In this document: positions 1 to 11,773 of the stretch, piece after piece
Numbering within the stretch: the stretch's first letter is position 1
Layout: every line of letters starts with the position of its first letter
Source of the DNA: Coccinella septempunctata
Lineage: Eukaryota; Arthropoda; Insecta; Coleoptera; Coccinellidae
Direction: 5' to 3'
Length of the DNA stretch: 64,000 nucleotides
Assembly (NCBI RefSeq): GCF_907165205.1
Contig: NC_058198.1
Span: 9,897,001 to 9,961,000, forward strand
Made by a program: the position numbers and the translations under genes
Notes under the pieces: model-generated
Databases searched by the model: none
What the model was told of the DNA's origin: nothing
What the model saw: only the letters and a program-made list of their open reading frames with translations

Positions 1-747
1 GCATACTAGCCGAACAAGAATTCAGCTGACTTACTGTACCATATTCGCCCGTAAAATGTAACAGAGGAGGCTCAGCTCCCCTGTTCTCCATTGATTCTTT
101 CGTGCCGTCTTCGACTATATTCGCTTGATCTCCGACGGTAGGGGCGTTGTCCGGCGGTAGTTGTTATGATTTCAATTTTTAATTTGAATGTAACGACTTC
201 GTGGAGAACTGGAACTTCGGGAAATTTATGATATATTCTTGTAAAGATACGTTGTTTTGTTAGGGCGTTAGGGGTAAGTACTGATACGGATCAAAAAATA
301 AAATGGAATTGAATATTGAGAATTAACTGTACACGTTGTTAAAACCTTCACAAGACCTCCACCAAATTTAATTACACTAAAGTCTACCGATAGCGTCAGA
401 ATAGAAGTTTCAGTGTTGTTTGGTACGATAAATGTGATTGGTTAACTGGATCGATCAAACGGGAAAAATTATTTTGCTGGCCATATTTACTATTTTCTCA
501 TCAAACAGAATATACTTCATGGTTCAAAACGGGGTTTTCCGAATTGAAAAATTTACCGCGATCTATCGAAAGGCATAACAAGTAAAAGGAGCATATAGCA
601 TCCTCTTGCATTCAAAATTAATCTTAGAACTGACAACTTTTCATTATGTTGAAGAAGTATACTTTATTGACTGATAAGAGTTTGTTCCAACACTCCTCGA
701 AAACTATTAGCCTCCTCAGCTCTCATGACCACGAGCCGCCACTGTAA
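1..747. other. Unassigned left flank
   Basis: AT-rich sequence with no reading frame of note and no repeat recognised elsewhere in the window. Nothing could be supported here. Confidence 0.4.
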
Positions 748-948
748 CCTATTCTACTCTCAATTGGATACATTTAATACAGCGAACCTGCAACGATCCT
801 AGACCTTTCAAAAAAAATTTTCTACTTGCTCTGCAAACCAGACCTCCACAGCTTTTATTACCTCCTCGTTGGAAGAAAATTTACGACCTTCTAAACTTTT
901 TTTCAGTTGAGGAAAGAGATGATACTCGGATGGAGCCAAATATGGGGA

Positions 949-1344
949 TTAAAGGGGGTGTTCTAGTAATTCAAACCCTAAATCACGAATTTTCTGCATA
1001 TCAACATGAGATTTGTGTGCAGGGGCGTTGTCCTGCAAAAACAAAACACCTTTGGATAGCTTTCCCCGTCTTTTCTCTTTAATTTTTTCCCGTAGAATGG
1101 TCAGTAATGTCGAATAGTACTCTCCAGTTATTGTTCTACCCTTATCCAAAAAATCAATCATGATTACCACATGGCAGTCCCAAAAAACTGAAGCAAGAAC
1201 TTTTCCAGCAGATTTTTGGACACGATACTTCTTAGGTCTTGGAGAACCAGAGTGTCGCCATTTGATCGATTGTTGCTTTGTTTCTGGATCGTAGAAATGT
1301 ACCCAAGTCTCATCCATAGTAACAATTTGGTTTAAAAAGTCCAC
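949..1344 (-). pseudogene. mariner transposase fragment (copy 1)
   Basis: A 131-residue frame covers the middle of a mariner transposase. Seen: MDETWVHFYDPETK (first D of the D,D34D triad), the FWDCHVVIMIDFLDKG strand, and LQDNAPAHKSHV (second D). It ends at EHPL, before the third catalytic D. The N-terminal DNA-binding half continues upstream on the minus strand up to ~1900 but is frameshifted and split by the MITE. It is inactive. Confidence 0.85.
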
Positions 1345-1420
1345 ATCGTTTTCAAATCGAGCACAGATCGAACACTATGCTTCTACCCTTGCACGCTTCT
1401 GGTCAACATTCAAACATTTA

Positions 1421-1606
1421 GGCCTGCCGCAGACATGCAATTTTTAGTTTTGCAACTGTTTAGTTGCAGAATTGAGTACAATGCATTTATATGGGGCCGC
1501 GCAGACATGCAACTGAAAAGTTGCAGCGATTGCGTATGTCTGCGCCCTCGAACCGCTTGCAATCAAACTGTTGCGCAACTGAAAAGTTGCATGTCTGCGG
1601 CAGGCC
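1421..1606. mobile_element. 186-bp MITE with 20-bp TIRs and TTA target duplication
   Basis: The element begins GGCCTGCCGCAGACATGCAA and ends with the exact reverse complement. It is flanked by TTA at 1418-1420 and 1607-1609, and interrupts a mariner sequence that is continuous in the sister copies, so both borders are certain. The internal sequence repeats short palindromes around GCAGACATGCAACT and AAAAGTTGC. It has no coding capacity. A 3-bp TWA target duplication and GG-starting TIRs are typical of PIF/Harbinger non-autonomous elements; that assignment is inferred. Confidence 0.85.
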
Positions 1607-2142
1607 TTAGGCATCGATTTTGGAGCAATTTTTCTCTTGTCCAAATTTATATGAACTATATGATGAACGAGTTCGTATAAAATATTCAGAGGTTCAGATA
1701 TCCGTTTTAGTCCAATTCGACGGTCTGATATCATGTCATGAATTGATATTTTCGGGGACTGACACAGAAACTGGCCTTCCCGATCGGTCATCATCTTCAA
1801 TGGAAAATTTACCTCTTTCAAAGATTGCAGTCCAATTTTTCACGGTTGCATACGAAAGACCATGATCACCAATGGTATTGAGCAATCTTCGTGAATCTGC
1901 TTACCTCTTAACCTTTTTAAATATAGGTACTTATGATGGCTCTATACTCCAATTTTTCGATTTTCACAATTTCGGTGGACATCTTCTATCTTTTAATTTA
2001 TTGCCTAACTCTGGTTTACTTTTTTGACCTCAAACTTCACACTCACACTTCTAATAAGTTATTGTTCGTTGGTATGGTAACGCAATATTTTTCTTATGCA
2101 TGGAACTGGTCAAGACTAACTAGATATCAATACATCCTCGTA

Positions 2143-3234
2143 CTCTTACCTGATATTCTTGGTTTATTGAGTCATATCCAGAAATATTGCTAGTTCTGAG
2201 TTGTATCCTTCTGACAATTTTAATATACTTTTCTTGTACTCGATTATTCTCCACCTCTCGTAGAGAGTGCATGACAAACTTCTCAATTATACAAAAAAAA
2301 TTAGGTAACTTTAAATGAACATGTTTCAGAATTTTTCAACAGAATCTTGAATTTTGTGCGTTAATTTTTACTCACTCAGAATGTGGGTGAGTATACGTCG
2401 AGGTATACGTAAAGATAGAGAGTTTCCAATTGGTAAACAAAGGAAGAAACTTGCAAATACAAACATGGCCGTGAAATCCCTGATTTTTATTCGAAATTTC
2501 ACCCCTTAATGAGATACTCAAATTTTCATTTCCGTGATACACGCAAAGTTCAACCAGAGTCGAAATTTTGTTCACAATGGAAAAGAGGGCTCTATAACCG
2601 TATTGTTTAGGAGCACTCTACATAGCCATAATGAAAATATTGCGATTGAATAACAAGGTGATTTACTGTCTGCTTACTGTACTAATTAAAAATTGAATGG
2701 ATGTAAAGAAGCCTAAACTTGTTGTACGGGGTAACCGTTAAGCCGAGAACAATCAATATTAGTCTTTAAGCCTCCTGAGGAAATACGAACATGACGATAA
2801 ATTTGAGAAACATTTTTCCCCCAGTCCTCTTCACTTCTGGGAAATTTGATATATCTAGTAAACAAGTTAATGTGGGGAACTCAATAGGATGAGAAATGGA
2901 ATTACTCTCCTCTCTGTTCATCCGTTCAGAACAGTTGATTCGGTTGAAATGAAACCAGAAGTAATCGACGAAGCCAACATCAGTCAGTTTGTTTTATTTA
3001 TTGGATTGGGATTTTTCACCTTCGCGTGATTGATCAATATGAGGGAATTCATTTTTGGATATCTGAATAATTTTCAGCTTTGCAAAATGTCCTTTGAATT
3101 CCGGTACTTTCAAACAACCGTACAGAAACTATCGGGTTTCCAAAGCTCGGGAAATACACTGCTTGAAAGTTGATATTTAAGAATAAACAAAGAAAAACCA
3201 AAAAAAGTTTTTTTCGGAATTTTTTCAAGGGAAT
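2143..3234. other. Unassigned AT-rich interval
   Basis: Contains only short chance frames between mariner copy 1 and the satellite array. No repeat relationship to the rest of the window was seen. Confidence 0.4.
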
Positions 3235-6195
3235 CTTTTTAAAATTCATGGGGGATCCCAGAAAAATTATCGTAAAGCTAAAATTGATACCTATTCTGAA
3301 AGAGTAACTCTTCTAGAAATAAAATCTCTTAATTTCAAGCTATCGGTGCATCCGTTAGGTCTTGATCAATCTTTAAGTGCATCCATCTTTTTCGGAATTT
3401 TTCCAAGGTAATCAATCGTTGGACACTTTCTGGAAGATCAAGGAAATATCATCGTAGAGCTTAAAGTGATACATATTCTGAAAGAGTACTTTTTCTAGAA
3501 ATAAAATCTCAAAACTTCAAGGCATCGTTTGTCTTGATGAATCTTTACGTGAATCCATCTTTTTCATAATTTTTCCAAGGTAATCTATCGACACTTTCTT
3601 GGAGATCTCAGAAAAATCATCTCAGAGCTAAAAGTGATACATGTTCTGAAAGAGTAACTCTTCTAGAAATAAAATCTCAAATTTTCAAGGCATCGGTGCA
3701 TTCGTTTGGTCTTGATGAATCTTTAAGTGAATCCATCTTTTTCGGAATTTTTCCAAGGTTATCTTTTTAAAATTTATGGGGAACCCAGAAAAATTATCGT
3801 AGAGCTAAAAGTGATACCTATTCTGAAAGAGTAACTCTTCTAGAAATGAAATCTCTTAATTTCAAGCTATCGGTGCATCAGTTTGGCGTTGATGAATCTT
3901 TAAGTGCATCCATCTTTTTCGGAATTTTTCCAAAGTAATCGATCTTTGGACACTTTCTGGAAGATCAAAGAAATATCATCGTAGAGCTTAAAGTGATACA
4001 TATTCTGAAAGAGTACTTTTTCTAGAAATAAAATCTCAAAACTTCAAGGCATCGTTTGGTCTTGATGAATCTTTACGGGAATCCATCTTTTTCATAATTT
4101 TTCCAAGGTAATCTATCGACACTTTCTTGGAGATCTCAGAAAAATCATCTCAGAGCTAAAAGTGATACATGTTCTGAAAGAGTAACTCTTCTAGAAATAA
4201 AATCTCAAATTTTCAAGGCATCGGTGCATTCGTTTGGTCTTGATGAATCTTTAAGTGAATCCATCTTTTTCGGAATTTCTCCAAGGTAATCTTTTTAAAA
4301 TTTACGGGGGATCCTAGAAAAATTATCGTAGAGCTAAAAGTGATACCTATTCGGAAAGAGTAACTCTTCTAGAAATGAAATCTATTAATTTCAAGCTATC
4401 GGTGCATCCGTTTGGTCTTGATGAATCTTTAAGTGCATCCATCTTTTTCGGAATTTTTCCAAGGTAATCAATCTCTGGACACTTTCTGGAAGATCAAAGA
4501 AATATCATCGTAGAGCTTAAAGTGATACATATTCTGAAAGAGTACCTTTTCTAAAAATAAAATCTCAAAACTTCAAGGCATCGTTCTGTTTTGATGAATC
4601 TTTAAGTGAATCCATCTTTTTCGGAATTTTTCCAAAACAATCTATCGACACTTTCTTGGAGATCTCAGAAAATCATCTCAGAGCTAAAAGTGATACATGT
4701 TCTGAAAGAGTAACTCTTCTAGAAATTAAATCTCAAAATTTCAAGGCATCGGTGCATTCGTTTGGTCTTGATGAATCTTTAAGTGAATCCATCTTTTTGG
4801 GAATTTCTCCAAGGTAATCTTTTTAAAATTAATGGGGAACCCAAAAAAATTATCGTAGAGCTTAAAGTGATACCTATTCTGAAAGAGTAACTCTTCTAGA
4901 AATAAAATCTCTTAATTTCAAGCTATCGGTGCATCCGTTTGGTCTTGATCAATCTTTAAGTGCATCCATCTTTTTCGGAATTTTTCCAAGGTAATCAATC
5001 TTTGGACACTTTCTGGAAGATCAAAGAAATATCATCGTAGAGCTTAAAGTGATACATATTCTGAAAGAGTACTTTTTCTAGAAATAAAATCTCAAAACTT
5101 CAAGGCATCGTTTGGTCTTGATGAATCTTTACGTGAATCCATCTTTTTCGGAATTTTTCCAAGGTAATCTATCGACACTTTCTTGGAGATCTCAGAAAAA
5201 TCATCTCAGAACTAAAAGTGATACATGTTCTGAAAGAGTAACTCTTCTAGAAATAAAATCTCAAAATTTCAAGGCATCGGTGCATTCGTTTGGTCTTGAT
5301 GAATCTTTAAGTGAATCCATCTTTTTCGGAATTTCTCCAAGGTAATCTTTTTAAAATTTACGGGGGATCCTAGAAAAATTATCGTAGAGCTAAAAGTGAT
5401 ACCTATTCGGAAAGAGTAACTCTTCTAGAAATGAAATCTATTAATTTCAAGCTATCGGTGCATCCGTTTGGTCTTGATGAATCTTTAAGTGCATCCATCT
5501 TTTTCGGAATTTTTCCAAGGTAATCAATCTTTGGACACTTTCTGGGAGATCACAGAAAAATCATCAAAGAGCTTAAATTGATACATGTTCTGAAAGAGTA
5601 ACTTTTCTAGAAATGAAATCTCAAAATTTCAAGGCATCGGTGCATTCGTTTGGTCTTGATGAATCTTTAAGTGAATCCATCTTTTTCGGAATTTTTCCAA
5701 GGTAATCTTTTCAAAATTTATGGGGAACCCAGAAAAATTATCGTAGAGCTAAAAGTGATACCTATTCTGAAAGAGTAACTCTTCTAGAAAAAAAATTTCT
5801 TAATTTCGAACTATCGGTTCATCCGTTTGGTCTTGATGAATCTTTAAGTGCATCCATCTTTTTCGGAATTTTTCCAAGGTAATCAATCTTTGGACACTTT
5901 CTGGGAGATCACAGAAAAATCATCAAAGAGCTTAAAGTGAAACATATTCTGAAAGAGTAACTTTTCTAGAAATAAAATCTCAAAACTTCAAGGCATCGTT
6001 TGTTTTTGATGAATCTTCAAGTGAATCCATCTTTTTCGGAATTTTTCCAAGGTAATCTATAGACAGTTTCTGGGAGATACCAGAAAAATTATCGTTAAAC
6101 TAACAGTGATACATATTCTGAAAGATTAACTCTTCTAGAAATGAAATTTCGAAATTTCATAGTGTATCTGTGCATCCCTTTGGTCATGTTTCTCA
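3235..6195. repeat. Satellite array, ~176-bp monomers in an ABC higher-order repeat
   Basis: About 17 tandem monomers are recognisable by the recurring block TTCGGAATTTTTCCAAGGTA, followed by AGTGATAC, CTGAAAGAGTAACT and GGTCTTGATGAATC. Monomers fall into three types by what follows the landmark: A (CTTTTTAAAATTT, then a G run), B (AATCAATCTTTGG) and C (CTATCGACAC). A-type blocks at ~3739, 4270, 4795 and 5326 are ~528 bp apart, so the larger unit is an A-B-C trimer. One C is missing after the B near 5502. The edges decay into unique sequence. Short open frames inside are chance products of the repeat. Confidence 0.93.
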
Positions 6196-7789
6196 TTTTT
6201 CATTATTTTTTTAATGTTGGGCGATGAACACATCCTAGGATAGTTTTCTTACGAATACGGAGTGTTTGAGACTTTGTCCCACTAAGGTTATATCCTCTCG
6301 TATTTCAATGGGAATCTAGTGATTAATAATTTGGAAAAGTAATATTTGTTTTTTCATTATCTGTCACATCACAACGAGACATCTAGATATTACTCAAATT
6401 GAAAAGTGAAAGTGTTGTATGCAGAAAAACCAAATACATTCATTTTTACTGTTTTTTTTCGGTCTTTCCAAATTTGTAAATAAAATTTTAAAATATTAAC
6501 ATACAAAGTGTTGTTCTACTCAAGACCTACAAAATAAAAGGCACCCTGGTGTCCTCTATCTACCCTTGTATTTCCCAATGAATCACCCTGTACATCTTGC
6601 TGCTGAGCCCCACAACAAATTTTCGTATGTTAGTCTACTTTGAACCAAAGCATAGAATACTGTATTTAATCTTGAATAGTCGTGGAGATTGACCAATTCT
6701 CTGCTTCTATTGAAAATTAGGTTAGGTTGTGTGCATAATTGGGTGGTCCGATTATTTTTCTGGTCACGATCCAGATTGTTCCTCTAACTCTACATCAATC
6801 GCGCATTCGGATGAATTTTTTCTTGCTTCTCGGAACTTCTCCAGGGAATGTTTTTTGTCAAAGCGTGGGGATCAAGTCTCATAAGCGATGGAAGTGGCAG
6901 GCCGATTGCGGCATATTCGAACGATTTGTTCACTCTTCCGGCCTCTGGCTCCATTATATGGCCGATTGAGCCCAGAGGTGTAAGCGGTGGTATATATTCT
7001 ATTACGGAATGCCTGCATGCCCCAATGGGTGGGAGTGTAACCACCGGCACTACTAAATGCCTAAAGATGCCTGATATAATTGAATTAACACAGTTTCCGC
7101 TTTCAGACATGAAACAACTCCTTTTTTCACGTGCCACACGAAAAACTCACCTAGTGTGAATGAGAATAAGATGAACTGGCGGAATCCGGAATATATGAGG
7201 CGTGGTAATTTTTACACTCCCCCATATACGAAAGGCAGCAGGAAGCGTATTAGAGTGCTGCCGGTTTTGGTTCAATCCATCCGCCCTCTTCCTGTTAGCG
7301 AAAGACTGAAAATTGCCGTTGATCAGCGAAAATTCGTTACCGAAGTTGGAGCATTGTCAAATCGAACGTCTTATATCGACGGTTCTTTAATCTTTTGATT
7401 ATGGAATGATTCGATTCGCTACGTTATCGGATTGGTTATATTCAATTATACAAGGCGGACAGACGAAAACGAATGGGGGCCATTATCTGGAACTGCTTCA
7501 GTATTCTTGAAAAAGCAGAGAGCCACCTTTCTTTGAGTGTTTCGGTTTTTTCGATAGTGGGGGTAGAAAATGAAATATTTCAAAAGCCTTGGAGATCGGG
7601 TCATTTAAGTCGCTTTTAACACTTCCAAATTCCTGTCACAATCGAATCCGAATGAAACAGGAGTCATATTTAATGGAAAATTCATATTTTCTATCACCGT
7701 CAAGAAATTCTATTATGCTATCTTTACTAACTGACACAGAAAACAGAAGACCCAGTATTAATATGATAGAATTTTCACATGTATTCACC
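6196..7789. other. Unassigned interval
   Basis: Mixed AT-rich sequence. A more GC-balanced stretch at 6740-7400 is open on both strands but shows no recognisable domain, splice signal or start context, so no gene is called. Confidence 0.35.
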
Positions 7790-8556
7790 AGTTTCATGCA
7801 TAAAAAAATATTGCGTTACCATAGCAACGAACAATAACTCATTAGAAGTGTTAGTGTGAAGTTTGAGGTCAAAAAAGTAAACCAGAGTCCAGCGACTTTG
7901 TCAAAATCGAAAAATTGGAGTATCGAGCCATCATCGAGTACCTGTATTCAAAAGGGTTAAAAGGTATGCAGATTTACGAAGATATGCTCAATACCTTTGG
8001 TGATCAATGTCCTTCGTATGCGACAGTGAAAAATTGGACTGCAAGCTTCAAAAGAGGTAAATTTTTTATTGAACATGATGACCGATCGGGAAGGCCAGTT
8101 TCTGTGTCAGTCCCTGAAAATATCGATGCAGTTCATGACATGATTTTATCAGACCGTCGAATTGGGCTAAAATGGATATCTGAAGAACTGAATATTTCAT
8201 ACGAAAGCATATTGCTGCAAAATGGATCCCCAAATGTTTGAATGTTGACCATAAGCGTGCAAGGGTAGAAGCATAGCGTTCAATCTGTGGTCGATTTGAA
8301 GACGATGTAGACTTCTTAAACCGAATTGTTACTATGAATGAGACTTTGGTACATTTCTACGATCCAGAAACACCCCCCTCATTCACCAGATTTGGCTCCA
8401 TAATAAAGGCTGTGGAGGTTTTTTTGGTAGAGCAAGAAGAATCTAGAGACGAATGTATCCAATTAAGAGGAGAATATGTTGAGTAATAAAATATTTTGAC
8501 GTTGAAATTTTGTTTGGTTCTATAGTAGGTTAAGAATTCTTCAATATATCCTCGTA
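7790..8556 (+). mobile_element. mariner copy 2, internally deleted
   Basis: The same mariner family, plus strand. The left outer ~30 bp of the TIR is not recognisable. The right end (near 8556) keeps the family terminus. The transposase N-terminus is present (7915-8241, helix-turn-helix region through the LSDRRIGL segment). A short deletion follows ISYES, and a large deletion fuses the first catalytic block (around 8340-8370) directly to the third (~8372). The second aspartate block is gone. Confidence 0.88.
7915..8241 (+). pseudogene. mariner transposase N-terminal fragment (copy 2)
   Basis: A 108-residue frame holds the DNA-binding half of a mariner transposase. Seen: the first helix-turn-helix (YRAIIEYLYSKGLKGMQIYEDM), the WTASFKRG turn, the acidic-to-GRP linker (DDRSGRPVSV), and the second helix-turn-helix start (DMILSDRRIGLKWISEELN). 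The frame runs out at a deletion shared in style with copy 6. No catalytic domain remains in frame. Confidence 0.85.
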
Positions 8557-8560
8557 TGTT

Positions 8561-8992
8561 TAACCATGGCGTACCAATACCGAAAATCCAAAGCACCCAA
8601 ATCTTGAAACTAAGTTGGACGCTATGTGATGAATATTTGAACGCTTCGTAAAATAAAAGTATTCCTCATATTTTCTCGTATAATGCAATCTTTGCGAGTA
8701 ATTTGATGTTCGAAAATAAAAAATGTCCGTGAAATTTGAAAAACTTGGTACTTTGGCTGAATACAACTCTGCTCAAAAGATTCACAGATGTGTAGATTCA
8801 CAGATTTAGCTAGTTTTTCTGAAGGTAATTTTGTTTTTCCAGGGATGGCACAGCTCTTTATGACAACTTAAAATGGCTATATCTTTTTATTAATGTACAA
8901 TCGGAAAAAATGTTATAGGAACAACGTGTTTTTTTTCACTTCAAGATTCTACTGTTGAAATATTTGTACAAGTGAGTACAAGACTCACCCGG
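8561..8992 (+). mobile_element. CAGGG family A element, right part
   Basis: A partial copy of the non-autonomous family whose full copy is at 11774-12442. It shares the ATTTTCTCGTATAATGC, GGTACTTTGGCTGAATAC and GGCACAGC blocks, and ends with the family terminus ACTCACCC near 8992. Mariner copy 2 abuts its left side. It is non-coding. Confidence 0.75.
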
Positions 8993-9011
8993 TATAATGA
9001 TCTGCCTGCCT

Positions 9012-9433
9012 AAGTAATATTAATTATATTTGCCGACGACACTTCTGTCGCGGTTAGAGCTTCTGCTTTTCAGGAATTAAGATTGCCTTGCGAAACGATT
9101 GTTAAGTGTTTCGTTGATTGGTGCCAGAAAAATGCTCTTATTCTAAACCAAATCAGTGATAATGAAATTTCACAATCAGACGTATACAAGTGCAATCGTA
9201 GTTCACAAGAAGGGATCTTAGAAGTCGACGGAAATCTTCAAGTTTCTAGGGCTGTATGTTGACGGCAACCTTAAGTGGCATTGTCATATTGATCATTAGC
9301 TGTCTCCCTGTAGAGGAGCCGCTGTACATCTACTACAGCATGGTATATAGCCACTGAGGCTCTAATGTAGTTGTCTGGGTCTTCAGGGGATCTCATCGAG
9401 TTTTTGTTTACCAAAAAAAGAATTATACGACTT
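9012..9433 (+). pseudogene. Non-LTR reverse transcriptase fragment
   Basis: Conceptual translation with frameshifts gives the RT active-site motif FADDTSV, then a palm/thumb region containing LGLYVDGNLKWH (reached by a frame change) and, further on, a VVVWGSSGDL...KRIIRLI block. These are typical of jockey/CR1-like non-LTR retrotransposons. Frame changes and stops show it is dead. The sequence is cut at its right end by mariner copy 3. The clade is not assignable by eye. Confidence 0.7.
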
Positions 9434-10331
9434 ATACATGCCTCCACAGCTTTCATTACCTCCTCGTTGGAAGAAAATTTACGAACTTTTAAACTTTTTG
9501 CAGTTGATGCAACCAAATCTGGTGAATGAGTGGGGTGTTCTAGTAATTCAAAACCTAAATCACGAATTTTTTGCATGGCAACATGAGATTTGTGTGCAGG
9601 GGCGTTGTCCTGCAAAAACAAAACACCTTTGGATAGCTTCCTCGTCTTTTCTCTTTAATTGTTTCCCGTAGAGTGGTCAGTAATGTCGAATAGTAATCTC
9701 CGCTTATTGTTCTACCCTTATCCAAAAAATCAATCACGATAACTCCATGGCAATCCCAAAAAACTGAAGTCAGTACTTTTCTAGCAGATTTTTGGACACG
9801 AAACTTCTTAGGTCTTGGAGAACCAGAGTGTCATCATTCAAACGATTGTTGCTTTGTTTCTAGATTTTAGAAATGCACCAAAGTCTCATCTAATTGTAAC
9901 AATTTGGTTTAAGAAGTCTACATCGTTTTCAAATCTAGTACAGATCGAACGCGATGCTTCTACCCTTGCACGCTTTTGGTCAACATTCAAACATTTGGGG
10001 ATCCATTTTGTAGCAATTTTTCTCATGTCCAAATTGACTTGAACTATAAGATGAACGCGTTCGTATGAAATATTCAGTGCTTCAGATATCCGTTTTAATC
10101 CAATTCGACGGTCTGATAAAATCATGTCATGAACTGCATCGATATTTTCGGGGACTGACACAGAAACTGGCCTTCCCGATCAGTCATCATCTTCAATGGA
10201 AAATTGACCTCTTTTGAAGCTTGCAGTCCAATTTTTCACGGTCGCATACGAAGGACATTGATCACCAAGGGTATTAAGCATATCTTCCTAAGTCTGCTTA
10301 CCTATTAACCCTTTTAAATACAGGTACTTTC
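9434..10331 (-). mobile_element. mariner copy 3, truncated both ends
   Basis: Minus-strand mariner of the same family. Both terminal repeats are missing; the homology runs from the CCTCCACAGCTTTCATTACC block to the transposase N-terminus. The transposase is spread over frames at 9271-9621, 9555-9737 and 9886-10161, and a small deletion removes the third catalytic block. The left junction lies in an RT fragment and the right one in a TTAA-type MITE fragment. Confidence 0.85.
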
Positions 10332-10424
10332 CGAGATGACGAACTGATTGAATTGAATTAAAATGAAAACCCCATATTTCTCTTTTTAAACTGATCACTA
10401 TAACGGTGTAGACCCCTCTTGAAT
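10332..10424 (+). mobile_element. Fragment of TTAA-type MITE
   Basis: About 90 bp match the right part of the element at 17552-17986: CCGAGAT, ACTGATTGAAT, CTCTTTTT, and the terminal block ACGGTGTAGACCCCTC. Its left part is missing where mariner copy 3 abuts. Confidence 0.6.
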
Positions 10425-10462
10425 TTATTGTCTTATCTTGTCTTGAAATTTTGAAATTACTT

Positions 10463-10484
10463 CTTGTCTTGAAAGCAAGACAAG
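10463..10484. repeat. Perfect 9-bp hairpin
   Basis: CTTGTCTTG and CAAGACAAG flank a 4-nt loop, and further CTTGTCTT words lie just upstream. This looks like a small repeat hairpin; no function is implied. Confidence 0.6.
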
Positions 10485-10499
10485 ATCTTTAAATTTTCA

Positions 10500-11362
10500 A
10501 GAACTTTGGGACCCGCATTCATAATCAATCATTTCACTTCAAAGAGGAATCAGAATCAAGTCCTCAATATGTTGTGACTCATCTCTGCGAAATTATGCAG
10601 CAGTTTGAATTTTTCAACAATTCACCAGAGACTGTCCGGTACACTTCCAGTCCATCCGTTCCTTCTGGAGCAATTAATTCCGATAAGTGAAACGACATTT
10701 CAGGACCAACCCCTTCGCTGTCTGGAGGGCCTATTAATTGCAGAAAATTTCGACATTCTTCCCGTTCAAATTAATAACCATGTCAAGCGAATCTAAACAG
10801 GCGAAACTAGGAATATCTATTGTCCCCTGATTTACCTACGGCTTTATTATTTCTGTCTTCGTTCCCCTATCCAGTAGGGGGATGAGATCATTCAAACACA
10901 CGAATAAGGATTTAACGTTTCTCCATTATTTCAAAGTCTATGCAGAATTCGTGCTTGAATGTACCCTGTGAGATTACAGCTGTATTAATTTTATGTGAAA
11001 AAGATACCATCCGCTTGGGGTGCGTCTACTGACGCTATTTCAGCTTCCAACTGGATTGCTAGCGAAAAGGGTTGTTGTGAGGGGCTGACGGAGTCGCTAT
11101 ATTCCTTGGAAGAGTCGTTCGGGAGATTAACTTCAACTTTACACTTTTGTCCGTTTGTTTGCCTTTTTCAAACACGTTCAAGTTCAATTCACAACAATTA
11201 TTTTTTGAAGCAGGACGAGAACGATTTATAGGAAAATACGGAAAAAACAATAATTTGGGAGAACATTTTTTCAGTAGCCGGAGTAGAATATTATATCGAG
11301 AAACACAGAATAAAGAAAAATCACTTCTAATCTGGAAACTGGTGACCTCACATCAATGATAT
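10500..11362. other. Unassigned interval
   Basis: No domain, promoter or repeat is recognised. The 63-residue frame at 10605-10796 is not supported. Confidence 0.35.
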
Positions 11363-11541
11363 TAGTATAGGGATGGTGGTTAAAAGGTCAAAATATTCGG
11401 GAATCAAACCTCCAAACTAGCCGACGTTTCAGAAATTATATTTCCATCATCAGGGCCTGATGATATAATTTCCGAAACGTCGGCTTTATTGGAGGCTTGA
11501 TACCCGAATATTTCGAACTTTTCACCACCATCCCTATACTA
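11363..11541. repeat. Palindromic element with two hammerhead-like cores
   Basis: A ~179-bp near-perfect inverted repeat with arms meeting near 11454. On the minus strand the left arm has the hammerhead core CTGATGA (11453-11447), a 5-bp helix (GAAAT/ATTTC), and then GAAA and CGTC (from 11430). On the plus strand the right arm has CTGATGA (11457-11463) and GAAACGTC (11474-11481), but its helix II is eroded. Hammerhead motifs of this kind occur in the pseudo-LTRs of Penelope-like elements, so this is probably an inverted pair of such termini (inference). Confidence 0.65.
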
Positions 11542-11773
11542 AAAATCACTTCATTCATCAACAGAGAGGTGTTTATATTACCTACTTCATATCTGGCTTA
11601 ATGAGCAAGAAAGCAGAAGAAATACTTGACTGAAGCAGTTTATTATAAAACAAAATCTTAATTCAAGATTTTTTTAATTTACATATTTTCCCAGTTGAAT
11701 GTCGTTCAGATTCCCATATGATTTGATTGATATTTTTCTTCTCTGATGTCATGTTTTTAGAAAGGTACCTATA

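Larger units (their letters stand above)
748..2142 (-). mobile_element. mariner copy 1, truncated, with nested MITE
   Basis: This is a decayed mariner DNA transposon read on the minus strand. The right end at 2142 carries the family's terminal inverted repeat (reading inward CGAGGATGTATTGATATC). The opposite end is lost: homology starts abruptly near 748, about 70 bp short of the usual terminus. The longest surviving frame (949-1344) contains the first catalytic aspartate block (MDETW) and the second (QDNAPAHKS). The third (PSDY region) is destroyed by deletion and frameshift. A 186-bp MITE at 1421-1606 splits the helix-turn-helix half. No functional transposase is possible. Confidence 0.9.

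Noticed and set aside
1435..1821. Overlapping short frames on both strands
   Set aside because: They are produced by the MITE palindromes and the mariner sequence; no protein family resemblance.
5112..5345. 77-residue frame with an internally repeated peptide
   Set aside because: It is the satellite monomer translated; the repetition is DNA-level and the frame is lost in neighbouring monomers.
6739..7398. Several frames on both strands in a GC-balanced stretch
   Set aside because: No domain, no consistent strand, no splice signals; both strands open equally.
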